Below are positions 51,690-60,394 of a DNA stretch of 64,000 bases, piece by piece. The notes under the pieces were generated by a model. The model made no database searches. It saw nothing but the letters and a program-made list of their open reading frames with translations, and was not told the DNA's origin. The translations under genes were made by a program, and so were the position numbers. Where the stretch lies: positions 434,001-498,000 of the forward strand of contig NZ_JODC01000009.1 in assembly GCF_000720765.1 (NCBI RefSeq), written 5' to 3'. The stretch is from Streptomyces sp. NRRL S-646 (GTDB lineage Bacteria > Actinomycetota > Actinomycetes > Streptomycetales > Streptomycetaceae). Position 1 is the first letter of the stretch; every line of letters starts with the position of its first letter.

Positions 51690-54335
51690 TCAGGACGGGT
51701 CGCCGTACTGGAGGCCGCGTCCGTTGGTGCCGATGTAGACACGGCCGAAGGTGTCGGGGTCGCCGGTGATGATGCCGATGCTGCCGATGGCGCCCCACTG
51801 GTGGGCGTCGTCGTTGATGCGAAGCCAGCTTGCGCCCTTGTCGGTGGAGCGGAAGACGCCGGTGACGTTGTCGACGGTGCCGAGCAGGTAGAGGGCCTGG
51901 TAGTTGGTGCCCGGCTTGGCCTTGCCGAAGCCGAGGGCGGAGGCGGACTTCACCGTGCTGAGGGTGGTGAAGGTGCGGCCGCCGTCGGTGGAGTGCAGCA
52001 GCCCCTTGCCGCTGCCGGAGAGCCACAGGTCACCCGCGACGCCGGGGACGGCGCTGAGCTTCCCGCTCGGCAGGTTGGAGGCGCGGGCACCGAAGGTCGC
52101 ACCGCCGTCGGTGCTGGCGTAGAGCGTGCCGTTGCTCAGCGAGTAGAAGGTGTTGGCCGAGGACCGGTCGGCGACGACCATGGCGTCGTTGCCGAGGCCG
52201 TTGACCCTCGACCAGCTCGCGCCCCGGTCGGTGGAGCGGTACGGGGCCTGGCCGGCCTCGGCCCAGACGAAGCTGGAGCCGTCCGCCGCGATCGCGATGT
52301 GGCCGCTGTCCGCGCTGGGCACCGGCTCGCCCTTGAAGCCGTTCCAGGTGTGGCCGCCGTCGGTGGAGAGGGCGCCGTCCTGCGCACCGCCCCGGCCGAC
52401 CCGGACCACCAGCGAGGGGTTGGACTGGGCGAAGTCGACGGAGGTGCTGTTGTAGATCTCCGGGTTGGTCAGCCGCCCGGTGGGCTCCTTCGTCAGGTCG
52501 TCGTACACGAAGCCGCCCTGGTCGCCCAGCGAGGTGATGAGGGCGGCGGCGCCGGGCGGGGAGACCGCGTCGTAGTACGCCGTCTCCTCCAGCCCGCGGG
52601 CTCCGATGAACCAGTGGCTGGTGCCGCCGTTGTCGGTCGCGTTGGCGTCGTTGCTGGCCCAGATGCCGTTGCCGGTGCCGTACATCACGTGCCCGGAGTC
52701 GAACGGGTCGATGCTCAGCGCGGTCATCCAGTGCCCGATGCCGGTGCCGAGGTACGGGGCGAGGGAGGCGTTCCGCACGGACCTGTCGGACTGGGTCTTC
52801 CAGGTCGCACCGCCGTCGGTGCTGCGGTAGACCTCGTCCTGCGGCCACCAGCGGTCCAGCGTGGTGACCATCACCGTGGACGGCTTCTGCGGGTCGACGG
52901 CCAGACCGGCGAACCCGTAGTTGCCCTGCGACGGCGAGATGTTCTTCCACGCCCCGCCGGCGTACTTCCACACCGAACCGCCCGACACGTTGTTCGGGCC
53001 GGTGTTGTTGGAGTACGACACGTACAGCGAGCCGTCACCGGAGAGCACGCCGTGCTGCGGCACCTGGCCGGTGGGCTGCCCGGAGACCGCCTGCCAGGAG
53101 TTGCCGCCGTCGGTGGACCGGTACAGGTTGGTGGACCTGTCGGCGACGCCGACGTAGACCGTGTTGCTGCCGGCCGGGCCGTACGTCACGAAGGAGATGC
53201 CGGTGCCGAAACTCGCGCCGTCCTTGACCGGGAACGAGGAGACCTGGTTCCAGGTCTTACCGGCGTCGGTGCTGCGCCACAGGCCGTTCTTGCGGGTGCC
53301 CAGCAGCAGGTTGTCGTGGTTCGCGGGGTCGATCACCAGGCGCTCGCCCGCCCCGCGGGCGTCCTCGTTGCCGCCCAGCTTGAACGGCAGTTCGGTGCGC
53401 TGGAAGGTGCGGCCGCGGTCGGTGGAGCGCAGGAGCGCGCCGTTGCCGGCCCAGTCGTTGGTGTAGGTGCCGGCGGCGAGGTAGAGCCGGTTCGGGTCGA
53501 CCGGGTCGGTGGCCAGCGACTCGATGCCCAGCAGGTTCCAGTCCTTCTCGCCGACCCAGTCGGTCAGCGGGATCCACTGCTCGGCCCCGGTGTCCCAGCG
53601 GTAGGCGCCGCCCATGTCGGTGCGCGCGTACAGCAGGCCCTTCTCCTTCTGGTTGAACACCAGACCCGTGACGTAACCGCCGCCCGCCACCGGGGCGTTC
53701 TTCCACACATACGGCCCGGTCGCGGCCGTCGTCTGCTCCGCGCCGGACCCCGACGCCTGGGTCTCGGCCACCTTCACCAGCTTCCACTGCTGGTTGGTGC
53801 TGCCCCGGTCCGGATACTGGATGACGGTCGCGCCCTGGGCCGTGGAACCTCCGGAGACGTCCAGGACCTGGCCGCTCCTGCGGGAGACGAAGGTGACGGC
53901 GTCGGAACCGCTCACGTCATTGATCTTCCACTCCTGTGAGGTGGAGGACGTGTCGGTCTGCTGTTCCGCAACAGCCGTCTGAGCGGTGGAATTTCCTGCT
54001 ATGCCCAGCACCTTGCCGCTGTTGCGGTTCACCAGCTCGTAGTAGCCGTCCCCGGTGGACTTCAGCTTCCACTGCTGGTTGGCGGTGTTCTGGTCGGTCC
54101 ACTGCTGGATACGGGTGCCGTCGGCGGTGGAGTACCCGTTGACATCCATCACCTTGCCGCTGCGCACGGAGACCAGCCGGTAGTAGGCGTTGCCGTCGAC
54201 CGTCGCGGCCTGCGAGTCCTCCTGCACGAACGCGAGATACGGCAGGACGACGGCGGGCACGCCGAGCAGCAGACCAGTGGCGGTCCAGCGACGGCGGTGA
54301 CGCCCGCGGCGCCCGCCGTTCGTGGGGTTGTTCAT
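51690..54335 (-). CDS. Secreted GH74 xyloglucanase with ricin-type domain
   Basis: An 881-residue exported enzyme that cleaves xyloglucan. Residues 1-43 are a signal peptide with a basic start; 45-190 form a ricin-type (CBM13-like) trefoil with three Gln-x-Trp repeats (QQWTD/NQQWKL, EWKI, NQQWKLV); 205-880 form the two seven-bladed propellers of GH74, seen as many STDGG-TW (Asp-box) repeats, with the catalytic Asp240 in RTDMGGAYRWD; IDPFDSGHVMYGTG is near the second one. GH74 enzymes usually carry the CBM at the C-terminus, so an N-terminal trefoil is less common. It is the only plant-polymer enzyme in the window. Confidence 0.9.
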   Translation of the reverse strand: MNNPTNGGRRGRHRRRWTATGLLLGVPAVVLPYLAFVQEDSQAATVDGNAYYRLVSVRSGKVMDVNGYSTADGTRIQQWTDQNTANQQWKLKSTGDGYYELVNRNSGKVLGIAGNSTAQTAVAEQQTDTSSTSQEWKINDVSGSDAVTFVSRRSGQVLDVSGGSTAQGATVIQYPDRGSTNQQWKLVKVAETQASGSGAEQTTAATGPYVWKNAPVAGGGYVTGLVFNQKEKGLLYARTDMGGAYRWDTGAEQWIPLTDWVGEKDWNLLGIESLATDPVDPNRLYLAAGTYTNDWAGNGALLRSTDRGRTFQRTELPFKLGGNEDARGAGERLVIDPANHDNLLLGTRKNGLWRSTDAGKTWNQVSSFPVKDGASFGTGISFVTYGPAGSNTVYVGVADRSTNLYRSTDGGNSWQAVSGQPTGQVPQHGVLSGDGSLYVSYSNNTGPNNVSGGSVWKYAGGAWKNISPSQGNYGFAGLAVDPQKPSTVMVTTLDRWWPQDEVYRSTDGGATWKTQSDRSVRNASLAPYLGTGIGHWMTALSIDPFDSGHVMYGTGNGIWASNDANATDNGGTSHWFIGARGLEETAYYDAVSPPGAAALITSLGDQGGFVYDDLTKEPTGRLTNPEIYNSTSVDFAQSNPSLVVRVGRGGAQDGALSTDGGHTWNGFKGEPVPSADSGHIAIAADGSSFVWAEAGQAPYRSTDRGASWSRVNGLGNDAMVVADRSSANTFYSLSNGTLYASTDGGATFGARASNLPSGKLSAVPGVAGDLWLSGSGKGLLHSTDGGRTFTTLSTVKSASALGFGKAKPGTNYQALYLLGTVDNVTGVFRSTDKGASWLRINDDAHQWGAIGSIGIITGDPDTFGRVYIGTNGRGLQYGDPS

Positions 54336-54545
54336 GGGGGTGGTGTTCTCCTTGCGTACCGTTCACCGGAGGAAGAGCGAATCCAGGCACCGCGATGACC
54401 GGATCCGACTCCTTGTGGTCACAGGCGCCGCAATGGGTTGCCCTGAGCCGGAAACTTTTTTCAGGTCACCTCGTGGTGCGGTGGGCGTTCCCTGCCGCAG
54501 CCCCGACTGACGCCCCGTCATGCATCGCAGCCCTTCGGGCGAGAC

Positions 54546-54995
54546 CCCCGCCGATCGGCGGGGGGGGAGCAGCCGACTGCGGGATGGGCAAGGCGGAAGA
54601 AATGCAAAATGATCCTTGCGGGCAATTGTCATCTCGCTCGAAAGCGGCTCATCACGATGCGTTCGCATTCCGTGAAGCCTAAATTCACCATTCCCATGGG
54701 TGTCCCGAACCGAACTTTTCGGCCATCGAATCCACTCCCAAAATCCTGCAAACCAGCAGGTCAGAGGAGTGGTGATGCTCTTTATGCAATGCGCGCAACG
54801 GCGCTTTGTCGCCAGTGGGTGAGTACCGTCACACCTCCCCGATAAACCGGCGACGCATTCCCGTCGTCAGGCAGGTCAAGAACTTCTGTTCGTTGCTTCA
54901 CGCGACATCGCCAGAGCTCGGAAAGGATGCTTCTTGACCACCACTCGATCCCCGATATCCACGCAGGGCCCGGCTCGGCGTCGGGCGGACATGGC
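54546..54995. repeat. Left direct repeat of the PGA-type operon, in two parts
   Basis: Part A (54546-54616) matches 60142-60212 with about four mismatches in 71 bases. Part B (54886-54995) matches 60211-60320 with about 14 mismatches in 110. On the left they are separated by 269 unrelated, AT-richer bases; on the right they are joined. Part A opens with the hairpin CCCCGCCGATCGGCGGGG (54546-54563), which on this side follows no plus-strand gene. Part B includes the RBS, the TTG start and about 20 codons of the HAMP gene. The rest of 54336-54933 holds no gene. Confidence 0.85.
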
Positions 54996-57249
54996 TGTGT
55001 TGGGAGGTGTGCGGCCGCCACTGGCGGCCCTGCCGGTTCTGCTGGCGCTCGTCGCGGGTCTGACGGTGTTCGCCGTCGGGAGCGATGCCGAACGGGGCGT
55101 TCCCGAGGCCGTCCTCAGCTCCCAGCAGCACATCGCCGAGGACGGGGCGGTCGCGCTGCAGGGCTCCGTCGACCAGAGCGTCACCGATCTGCGGGCGGCG
55201 GCCGCGGACTTCGCGGGCTCCAAGTCCGTACCGGCGGACGGAATGCTGACCCGCCTCGACCGCACCTACCGCAAATGGCGCGGTACCGCCGTCGTCGACC
55301 TGGCCACCGGTCGGCTGCTCGCCTCGCAGGGCGAGGCCGTGCCGCTCGGGAAGGTGAACCTTCGTGGACTGCCGGCGAACCCGCCTCCGAGACTGGTGCG
55401 GGACGACTCGGGCGTCACCCGGCTGCTGGCCTTCGCGACGCTGTCGCAGGGCGGCAGGCAGGAGTTGCTCGTCGCCTCCCAGAGCCTGAAGCCGCCGGGA
55501 ATCTCCGTCGGCAGGAATCACACGCTGGATGTCGTGGACCGTGACGGGTCCACTCTCGCCTCGGCCGGGCCGGGATCCGGCACCGACCGGGCCAAGGCAC
55601 TGGCCGGCACCGCCGCCCGCGAGGCGCAGGGCAAGGCACCGTCGGACACCGCCGCCGCCGGCGGCTTCGACGGTCCGAGCGGCAGTCTCGTCGGGGCGGC
55701 GGACGGCAACGCCCGTACCGCCGTCGGGTACGCCTCGGTGGCCCGGGGGCCGGCCACGAAGGAGAGTCCGAGCAGCTCGCTCGGGCTGACGGTCGTCACG
55801 ACGGTGCGGACCGAGCGTCATGGGGCCGGGACCGGCGATCTTCGTCTCGCCCTCCTTGCCGCGGCCGTGCTGCTGACCCTCGCGGCCGGGGTCACCGTCG
55901 CCCTCCACATGATGGTGCAGCGGCCTGTGTTGCGGTTGCGACGCGACGCGCAGAGGATCGGTTCGGGCGACCTCACGACTCCCGTGCGCGTGCCCCGCTT
56001 CGGGGAACCCGCCCGGGTCGGCACCGCGCTGGAGGCACTGCGCCTCCAACTCCGCGGCAGGGGCGGGCCGTCGCAGGAGACGGTCGCGCAGCCACCGGCC
56101 AAGGGGCGTGTTCTGCTCGGGACGGGCAAGGGCCGACGTCGGCTCGGACTGCGCACCGTCCTGGTGGTGTGTGCGTTCGCTCTGCTGGCCTGGCCCGCGT
56201 CGATGCTGCTGACGCTCGCAGGTACCCTGCCGCGCCCGGCCGCGGTCGTACCGCGGCTCATCTCCGACGACCAGCGGCAACGCACCCAGACGACGGCCGA
56301 TCGCGTGCGCAGGGGGATCAACGACGGATACGCGGATCTCGCCCATCTCGCCACCGTGGTCGGCGCTTCCCGGTCGGAGGAGGCGGGCAAGGCCCTCGAA
56401 AGATCCCTGGAGCAGCACGGCCGATACCGGTCCCTGTACGTCGTCGACGGCGCCGGCAGGATCCTCGCCCGCGCCGGCGACGAACCCCGTACCCCGAAGA
56501 AGGCCCGCATCAGGCCCGGGGTCATGCAGACGAACACCTCAGGCACGGAACCGGTGCTCGCCGCCGTGGCCGCCCAGCAGGTCAAGGGTGCGTCGGCGAA
56601 GTCCCAACACCGCTATGTCGTAGGCGAGTTCAAGGTCCAGTACCTGGCCGGCATCCTCAGCCGGCCCGGTCTCGGCTCGGTGTGGCTGGTGGACTCCGCG
56701 CATCGGGTCATCGCCTCCAACAAGGGGTTCGTGGCCTTCGGGCGAGTCTCCGACGGCCGGCTGCGGGCCCAGCTGAAGGCCGTCCGCAACACCAAGGGCT
56801 CCGCCGAGCTGCTGCTCGGCTGGAGGGATCCCGCGGTCGCCGCTGTGGCGCCGTTCAACGACAAGCGGGGCGTCGCGAGCGCACTTCGCTGGAGCGTCGC
56901 CTCCATCAGGCCGGTGTTCTGGATCGGCCTGCCCGAGTACGAGGCCCAGCGGCGGATCATGCTCGTCGGTCTGCTGGGGGTGACCACGGGCGCCCTCTGC
57001 CTCGGCTGGCTGCACCTCGTCGTCGTACGTCCGCTGCGTGAAGTCGCCCGGGGCGCCGAGGCGTTGGCGGCGGGGGACCGCCGAACGGTGCTCTACCCGC
57101 GCCACCACGACGAGGTGGGATCCCTCGCCCGCAGCCTCGAACTGATCAGACAGCGACTCCCGCGCACCAACACACAGCCCGCGTCCGGTTCCCCGGACGG
57201 GGCGCCCACCGCCTCCCCTTCCCTGTCCGGCCCCGGTCCCAGGAGCTGA
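54934..57249 (+). CDS. Double-HAMP membrane receptor-like protein, TTG start
   Basis: A 771-residue membrane protein in two similar halves. Half 1: membrane segment (about 30-48), external region (50-300), segment (305-328), HAMP domain (330-373). Half 2: segment (408-430), external region (432-670, with LYVVDGAGRILARAG and VWLVDSAHRVIAS, cache-like), segment (676-698), HAMP (700-742, PLREVARGAEALAAGDRRT). No kinase, cyclase or methyl-accepting domain follows; the tail is Pro/Ser-rich. The TTG at 54934 has AAAGGA seven bases upstream; the nearby ATG at 54927 is out of frame. It precedes pgsB by six bases, so it is in the operon, perhaps sensing or scaffolding polymer export. Confidence 0.8.
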   Translation: MTTTRSPISTQGPARRRADMAVLGGVRPPLAALPVLLALVAGLTVFAVGSDAERGVPEAVLSSQQHIAEDGAVALQGSVDQSVTDLRAAAADFAGSKSVPADGMLTRLDRTYRKWRGTAVVDLATGRLLASQGEAVPLGKVNLRGLPANPPPRLVRDDSGVTRLLAFATLSQGGRQELLVASQSLKPPGISVGRNHTLDVVDRDGSTLASAGPGSGTDRAKALAGTAAREAQGKAPSDTAAAGGFDGPSGSLVGAADGNARTAVGYASVARGPATKESPSSSLGLTVVTTVRTERHGAGTGDLRLALLAAAVLLTLAAGVTVALHMMVQRPVLRLRRDAQRIGSGDLTTPVRVPRFGEPARVGTALEALRLQLRGRGGPSQETVAQPPAKGRVLLGTGKGRRRLGLRTVLVVCAFALLAWPASMLLTLAGTLPRPAAVVPRLISDDQRQRTQTTADRVRRGINDGYADLAHLATVVGASRSEEAGKALERSLEQHGRYRSLYVVDGAGRILARAGDEPRTPKKARIRPGVMQTNTSGTEPVLAAVAAQQVKGASAKSQHRYVVGEFKVQYLAGILSRPGLGSVWLVDSAHRVIASNKGFVAFGRVSDGRLRAQLKAVRNTKGSAELLLGWRDPAVAAVAPFNDKRGVASALRWSVASIRPVFWIGLPEYEAQRRIMLVGLLGVTTGALCLGWLHLVVVRPLREVARGAEALAAGDRRTVLYPRHHDEVGSLARSLELIRQRLPRTNTQPASGSPDGAPTASPSLSGPGPRS

Positions 57250-57255
57250 CCCGCC

Positions 57256-58512
57256 GTGCTCTTCCTGTACTGCGTCCTTGCGGTGTGCTGCGCCGGCCTG
57301 CTCGTCGCAGGCGTCGTCGAACAGCGCCGCCATGACGCGAAACTCGCCGCCATACCCACCCGCGTGCTGGTCAACGGCATTCGCGGCAAGTCCTCCATCA
57401 CCCGGCTGTGCGCGGGCGCGCTGCGCGGCAGCGGCCTGGTGACCGTCGCCAAGACCACGGGAACCGCGGCCCGGTTCATCCACCCCGACGCCACCGAGGA
57501 GCCGGTCTACCGCAAGTTCGGCATCGCCAACGTCGTCGAGCAGATCGGCATCGTCCGGCGGGCCGCCGGCTACCGGCCCGATGTCCTGGTCATGGAGTGC
57601 ATGGCCGTCATGCCCGCACTCCAGGAGATCAACCAGACCAAGCTGATCCGCTCCACCATCGGCGTGCTCTGCAACGTCCGCGAGGACCATCTCGAAGAGA
57701 TGGGGCCGACCTTGGACGACGTGGCCCGCTCGCTGTGCCGGTCCATGCCTCAGGGCGGCGTCTGCGTCACCGCGGAGAAGGAGCGCTTCCACATCCTCCA
57801 GGAGGAGGCCGACGCCCGGAACTGCGAGCTGGTCCACGCCGACCCGGAAACCGTCACCGACGAGGAACTGCGCGGCTTCAGCTGGTTCACCTTCAAGGAG
57901 AACGTCGCCATCGCACTCGCGGTCGCCGAACTGCTCGGCGTCGACCGCGCGACCGCGCTGAAGGGCATGTACGAGGCGCCACCGGACCCGGGAGTGCTGT
58001 CCGTCGAGCGGTACCGCACCCCCGACGGAAAGGGGCTGCGCTTCGCGAACGTCTTCGCCGCCAACGATCCCGAGTCGACGCTGATGAACATCACGCAGCT
58101 GCTCGAACTGGGCGCGATCCACCGTCCGTTGCACGTCGTCATCAACTGCCGTCCCGACCGTGTGGAGCGCAACGGGCAGATGGGCGCGCTCATCCCCCAG
58201 CTCGACCCGGAGACGGTCTTCCTCATCGGCCACCCCACCAAGTCGGCCGCCGACGCCATACCCGCCCACTGGACCGGGAACGTCGTCGATCTCGGCGGCG
58301 ACCGCCGCGACCCCGACCGGCTCATCACGGATCTGCTGGCTCACCTGGGGCCGGACTCCTCGCTCGTCGCCATCGGCAACATCCACGGCCAGGGCGAACT
58401 CTTCCTGGAGCGGCTCACGGCACTCGCGCCCGAACACCCCGACGCCGACCCCGCCGACGCCACCACATCACCCGGCGCCCACCACAACTCCTCCCAGGGA
58501 GCTTCCCGTTGA
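57256..58512 (+). CDS. pgsB: Poly-gamma-glutamate synthase PgsB/CapB
   Basis: A 418-residue membrane-linked amide ligase of the Mur-ligase fold which polymerises glutamate (or a related monomer) using ATP. One N-terminal membrane segment, P-loop VNGIRGKSSITR (about residues 36-47), ECMAVMPALQ and NVREDHLEEMG are PgsB hallmarks. GTG start. The stop overlaps the TTG of pgsC (TTGA). No pgsA/capA gene is in the operon. Confidence 0.92.
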   Translation: MLFLYCVLAVCCAGLLVAGVVEQRRHDAKLAAIPTRVLVNGIRGKSSITRLCAGALRGSGLVTVAKTTGTAARFIHPDATEEPVYRKFGIANVVEQIGIVRRAAGYRPDVLVMECMAVMPALQEINQTKLIRSTIGVLCNVREDHLEEMGPTLDDVARSLCRSMPQGGVCVTAEKERFHILQEEADARNCELVHADPETVTDEELRGFSWFTFKENVAIALAVAELLGVDRATALKGMYEAPPDPGVLSVERYRTPDGKGLRFANVFAANDPESTLMNITQLLELGAIHRPLHVVINCRPDRVERNGQMGALIPQLDPETVFLIGHPTKSAADAIPAHWTGNVVDLGGDRRDPDRLITDLLAHLGPDSSLVAIGNIHGQGELFLERLTALAPEHPDADPADATTSPGAHHNSSQGASR

Positions 58513-58991
58513 TCCCCGCAGTAGTCACACCCCAGATCGCCGCCATCGGCATCGCACTCGGTCTGGTCTTCTCCCTCCTGTGCTACCTGACCACGAACCT
58601 CTCACCGGGCGGCATGATCACCCCCGGCTGGCTCGCCCTCACCCTCGTCGGCGATCTGCGGCGCGCCGCCATGGTCGCGGCCGTGGCAGCCCTGACCTAC
58701 CTGCTGACCAAGCTGCTGCAGCGCTTCGTCATCCTCTACGGCAAGCGGCTCTTCGCCGCCGTCGTGCTCACCGGTGTCCTGCTCCAGGCCGGGCTCTCCC
58801 TGGTGCTCCAGCAGCAGTTCCCCCTGCTGTTCGCCCATCAGGCCCTCGGGTTCATCGTGCCCGGTCTCATCGCCTACCAGCTGCAGAGGCAGCCCAAGGC
58901 AGCGACGGTGCTCTCCACCTGCGCGGTCACTTTCGCCGCGTACGTGATTCTGGTGTCCGGGCTGCTGCTGGGCGCCCTGCCCACGACATGA
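58509..58991 (+). CDS. pgsC: Poly-gamma-glutamate synthase subunit PgsC/CapC
   Basis: A 160-residue polytopic membrane protein with about five segments. IALGLVFSLLCYLTTNLSPGGMITPGW (in parts) is the PgsC signature. It starts at the TTG at 58509 that overlaps the pgsB stop; translation is coupled. It forms the membrane part of the polymerase with PgsB. Confidence 0.9.
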   Translation: MIPAVVTPQIAAIGIALGLVFSLLCYLTTNLSPGGMITPGWLALTLVGDLRRAAMVAAVAALTYLLTKLLQRFVILYGKRLFAAVVLTGVLLQAGLSLVLQQQFPLLFAHQALGFIVPGLIAYQLQRQPKAATVLSTCAVTFAAYVILVSGLLLGALPTT

Positions 58992-59049
58992 GCCGCCCCC
59001 TTCCCGACATGCGGCGCCCTCTCTCCTTCCCGCCCATCGGAGTTGCCCA

Positions 59050-60120
59050 GTGAAACGCCCCCTGCCCGGAATCCGGAAGCTCTCCCTGCCCAGGAACGCG
59101 GTCCTGTCCCTGGTGACAGCCGTCCTGCTCGCCGCGAGCTGCCTACTGACCCTGCAGCTCAGGCACCGCACCGATCAGCCGACGGCAACACCGGCAGTAC
59201 CGGCATCACAGGCATCACCGGGTGCCGTGATCCGGGCCGGTAGCGGCCCGCTGCACTTCGAGCGGATCGGCAACCCCGCCCGCACGGTCGCCCGCGACCG
59301 GCACGGCAGCATCGTCGCCACGCTCACCGACGGCGCCCGTACGGCCGTACTGACAGGGCCCAGCAGGTCGTTCGCGGAGCCGCGGACGACGGCTGCCCGG
59401 GTCGTCACCAGGAGCTGGGTGCGGCTGCTGCCCAAGGCATGGGCCCGTGGCGCGGAGCAGAGCGACTGGTTCAGGACCTGGCTCAGGTCCCGGCTCGGCA
59501 GCCGCGATCCCGACCTCCTCGCCACGGCCTTCGACTACATCGCCGGCGCCCCGGCCCGGAAGACGGCGGCGGGAGTCCCCTACCGCGGTGCCGCCCGCTA
59601 CACACCGGGCGCCGTCGGCGACAAGCGGCGCACGGGCTCGGACTTCTACGACTACCTGGGCATCCCCTGGACCTTCCCGGACGCGGTCACCCGCCGCCCC
59701 GAGAAGGACCGCTCGCGCTCCGTCGACAGCTCCGGCTATGTCCGGCTGGTGTACGGATACCGCTCGGGGTTTCCGCTGAACAGCCGGGACAGCGCGGCGG
59801 GCAGCGGACTGCAGCGGACCGCCGACGCGATCGCCCACGCGCGGCTCGGCGTACCCGTGATCCCCCTCGCGGGCCGCCGCCCCGCTGTCATCCAGCAGCT
59901 CCAGCCGGGCGATCTGGTCTTCTTCCGAACACGGGAGCTGCCCGGCGGACGGATCGGCCACGTCGGCATCTACCTCGGCCTGGACACCGACGACCACCCG
60001 CGCTTCATCTCCAGCCGGAAGAACGCGGGCGGCCCCACCATGGGCGACAAGGGCGGCACCTCACGGCTCGACGGTGACGGCTACTACGCCCAAGGGCTGC
60101 GCGGGGCCCGCCGCCTCTGA
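59050..60120 (+). CDS. NlpC/P60-like protein with Ser in place of the catalytic Cys
   Basis: A 356-residue membrane-anchored external protein (segment about 17-37, GTG start). The C-terminal part (about 195-350) has the NlpC/P60 plan: SDFYDYLGIPWTFPD, then VDSSGYVRLVYGYRSG and QPGDLVFFRT, then GRIGHVGIYLG. The usual DCSG is DSSG, so the nucleophile Cys is Ser227; the His (about 304) is present. In related operons this protein is thought to cut the polymer or tie it to the wall; here it may bind without cutting, or be a slow hydrolase. It is 58 bases after pgsC and ends in a hairpin. Confidence 0.8.
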   Translation: MKRPLPGIRKLSLPRNAVLSLVTAVLLAASCLLTLQLRHRTDQPTATPAVPASQASPGAVIRAGSGPLHFERIGNPARTVARDRHGSIVATLTDGARTAVLTGPSRSFAEPRTTAARVVTRSWVRLLPKAWARGAEQSDWFRTWLRSRLGSRDPDLLATAFDYIAGAPARKTAAGVPYRGAARYTPGAVGDKRRTGSDFYDYLGIPWTFPDAVTRRPEKDRSRSVDSSGYVRLVYGYRSGFPLNSRDSAAGSGLQRTADAIAHARLGVPVIPLAGRRPAVIQQLQPGDLVFFRTRELPGGRIGHVGIYLGLDTDDHPRFISSRKNAGGPTMGDKGGTSRLDGDGYYAQGLRGARRL

Positions 60121-60141
60121 CTCCGTTGCCGGGCCGTCCGG

Positions 60142-60159
60142 CCCCGCCGATCGGCGGGG
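60142..60159 (+). terminator. Terminator of the PGA-type operon
   Basis: CCCCGCCGA and its exact complement form a loop-less 18-base palindrome 22 bases after the NlpC/P60-like stop. The same palindrome occurs at 54546. Confidence 0.7.
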
Positions 60160-60320
60160 GTGGAGCAGCCGACTGCGGGATGGGCAAGGCAGAGGAAACG
60201 CAAAATGATCCTGTTCGTTGCTCCACGCGACATCGGCCGAGCCCCGCAACGATGCTTCCTGACCACCACTCGATCCCCGATATTCACTCAGCGCCCGGTT
60301 CGGCGCCGGGCGGGCATGGC
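60142..60320. repeat. Right direct repeat of the PGA-type operon
   Basis: Contiguous copy of left parts A and B. Its part B corresponds to the ribosome site and first 20 or so codons of the HAMP gene, but GGAAAGGA has become CGCAACGA and the TTG start has become CTG, so it is not expressed as such; the frame also ends within a few codons after the match. It therefore is a relic of a second copy of the 5' end of the operon. Confidence 0.85.
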
Positions 60321-60394
60321 GAGGAGCTGCTGAGCTGTCGGAGCAGGGGCCGGGGGCGGCCGCTGGTCTGTTCCGAGTTCTGAAGCGGATTCAA

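Noticed and set aside
54927..55544. ATG-started frame at the 5' end of the HAMP gene
   Set aside because: Out of frame with the membrane and HAMP domains, Arg/Gly-rich product; the TTG at 54934 has proper spacing.
54546..60320. Integrated mobile element with att sites
   Set aside because: No integrase, transposase or tRNA gene inside or beside the repeats; the repeat contains operon-specific coding and terminator sequence, which fits duplication better.
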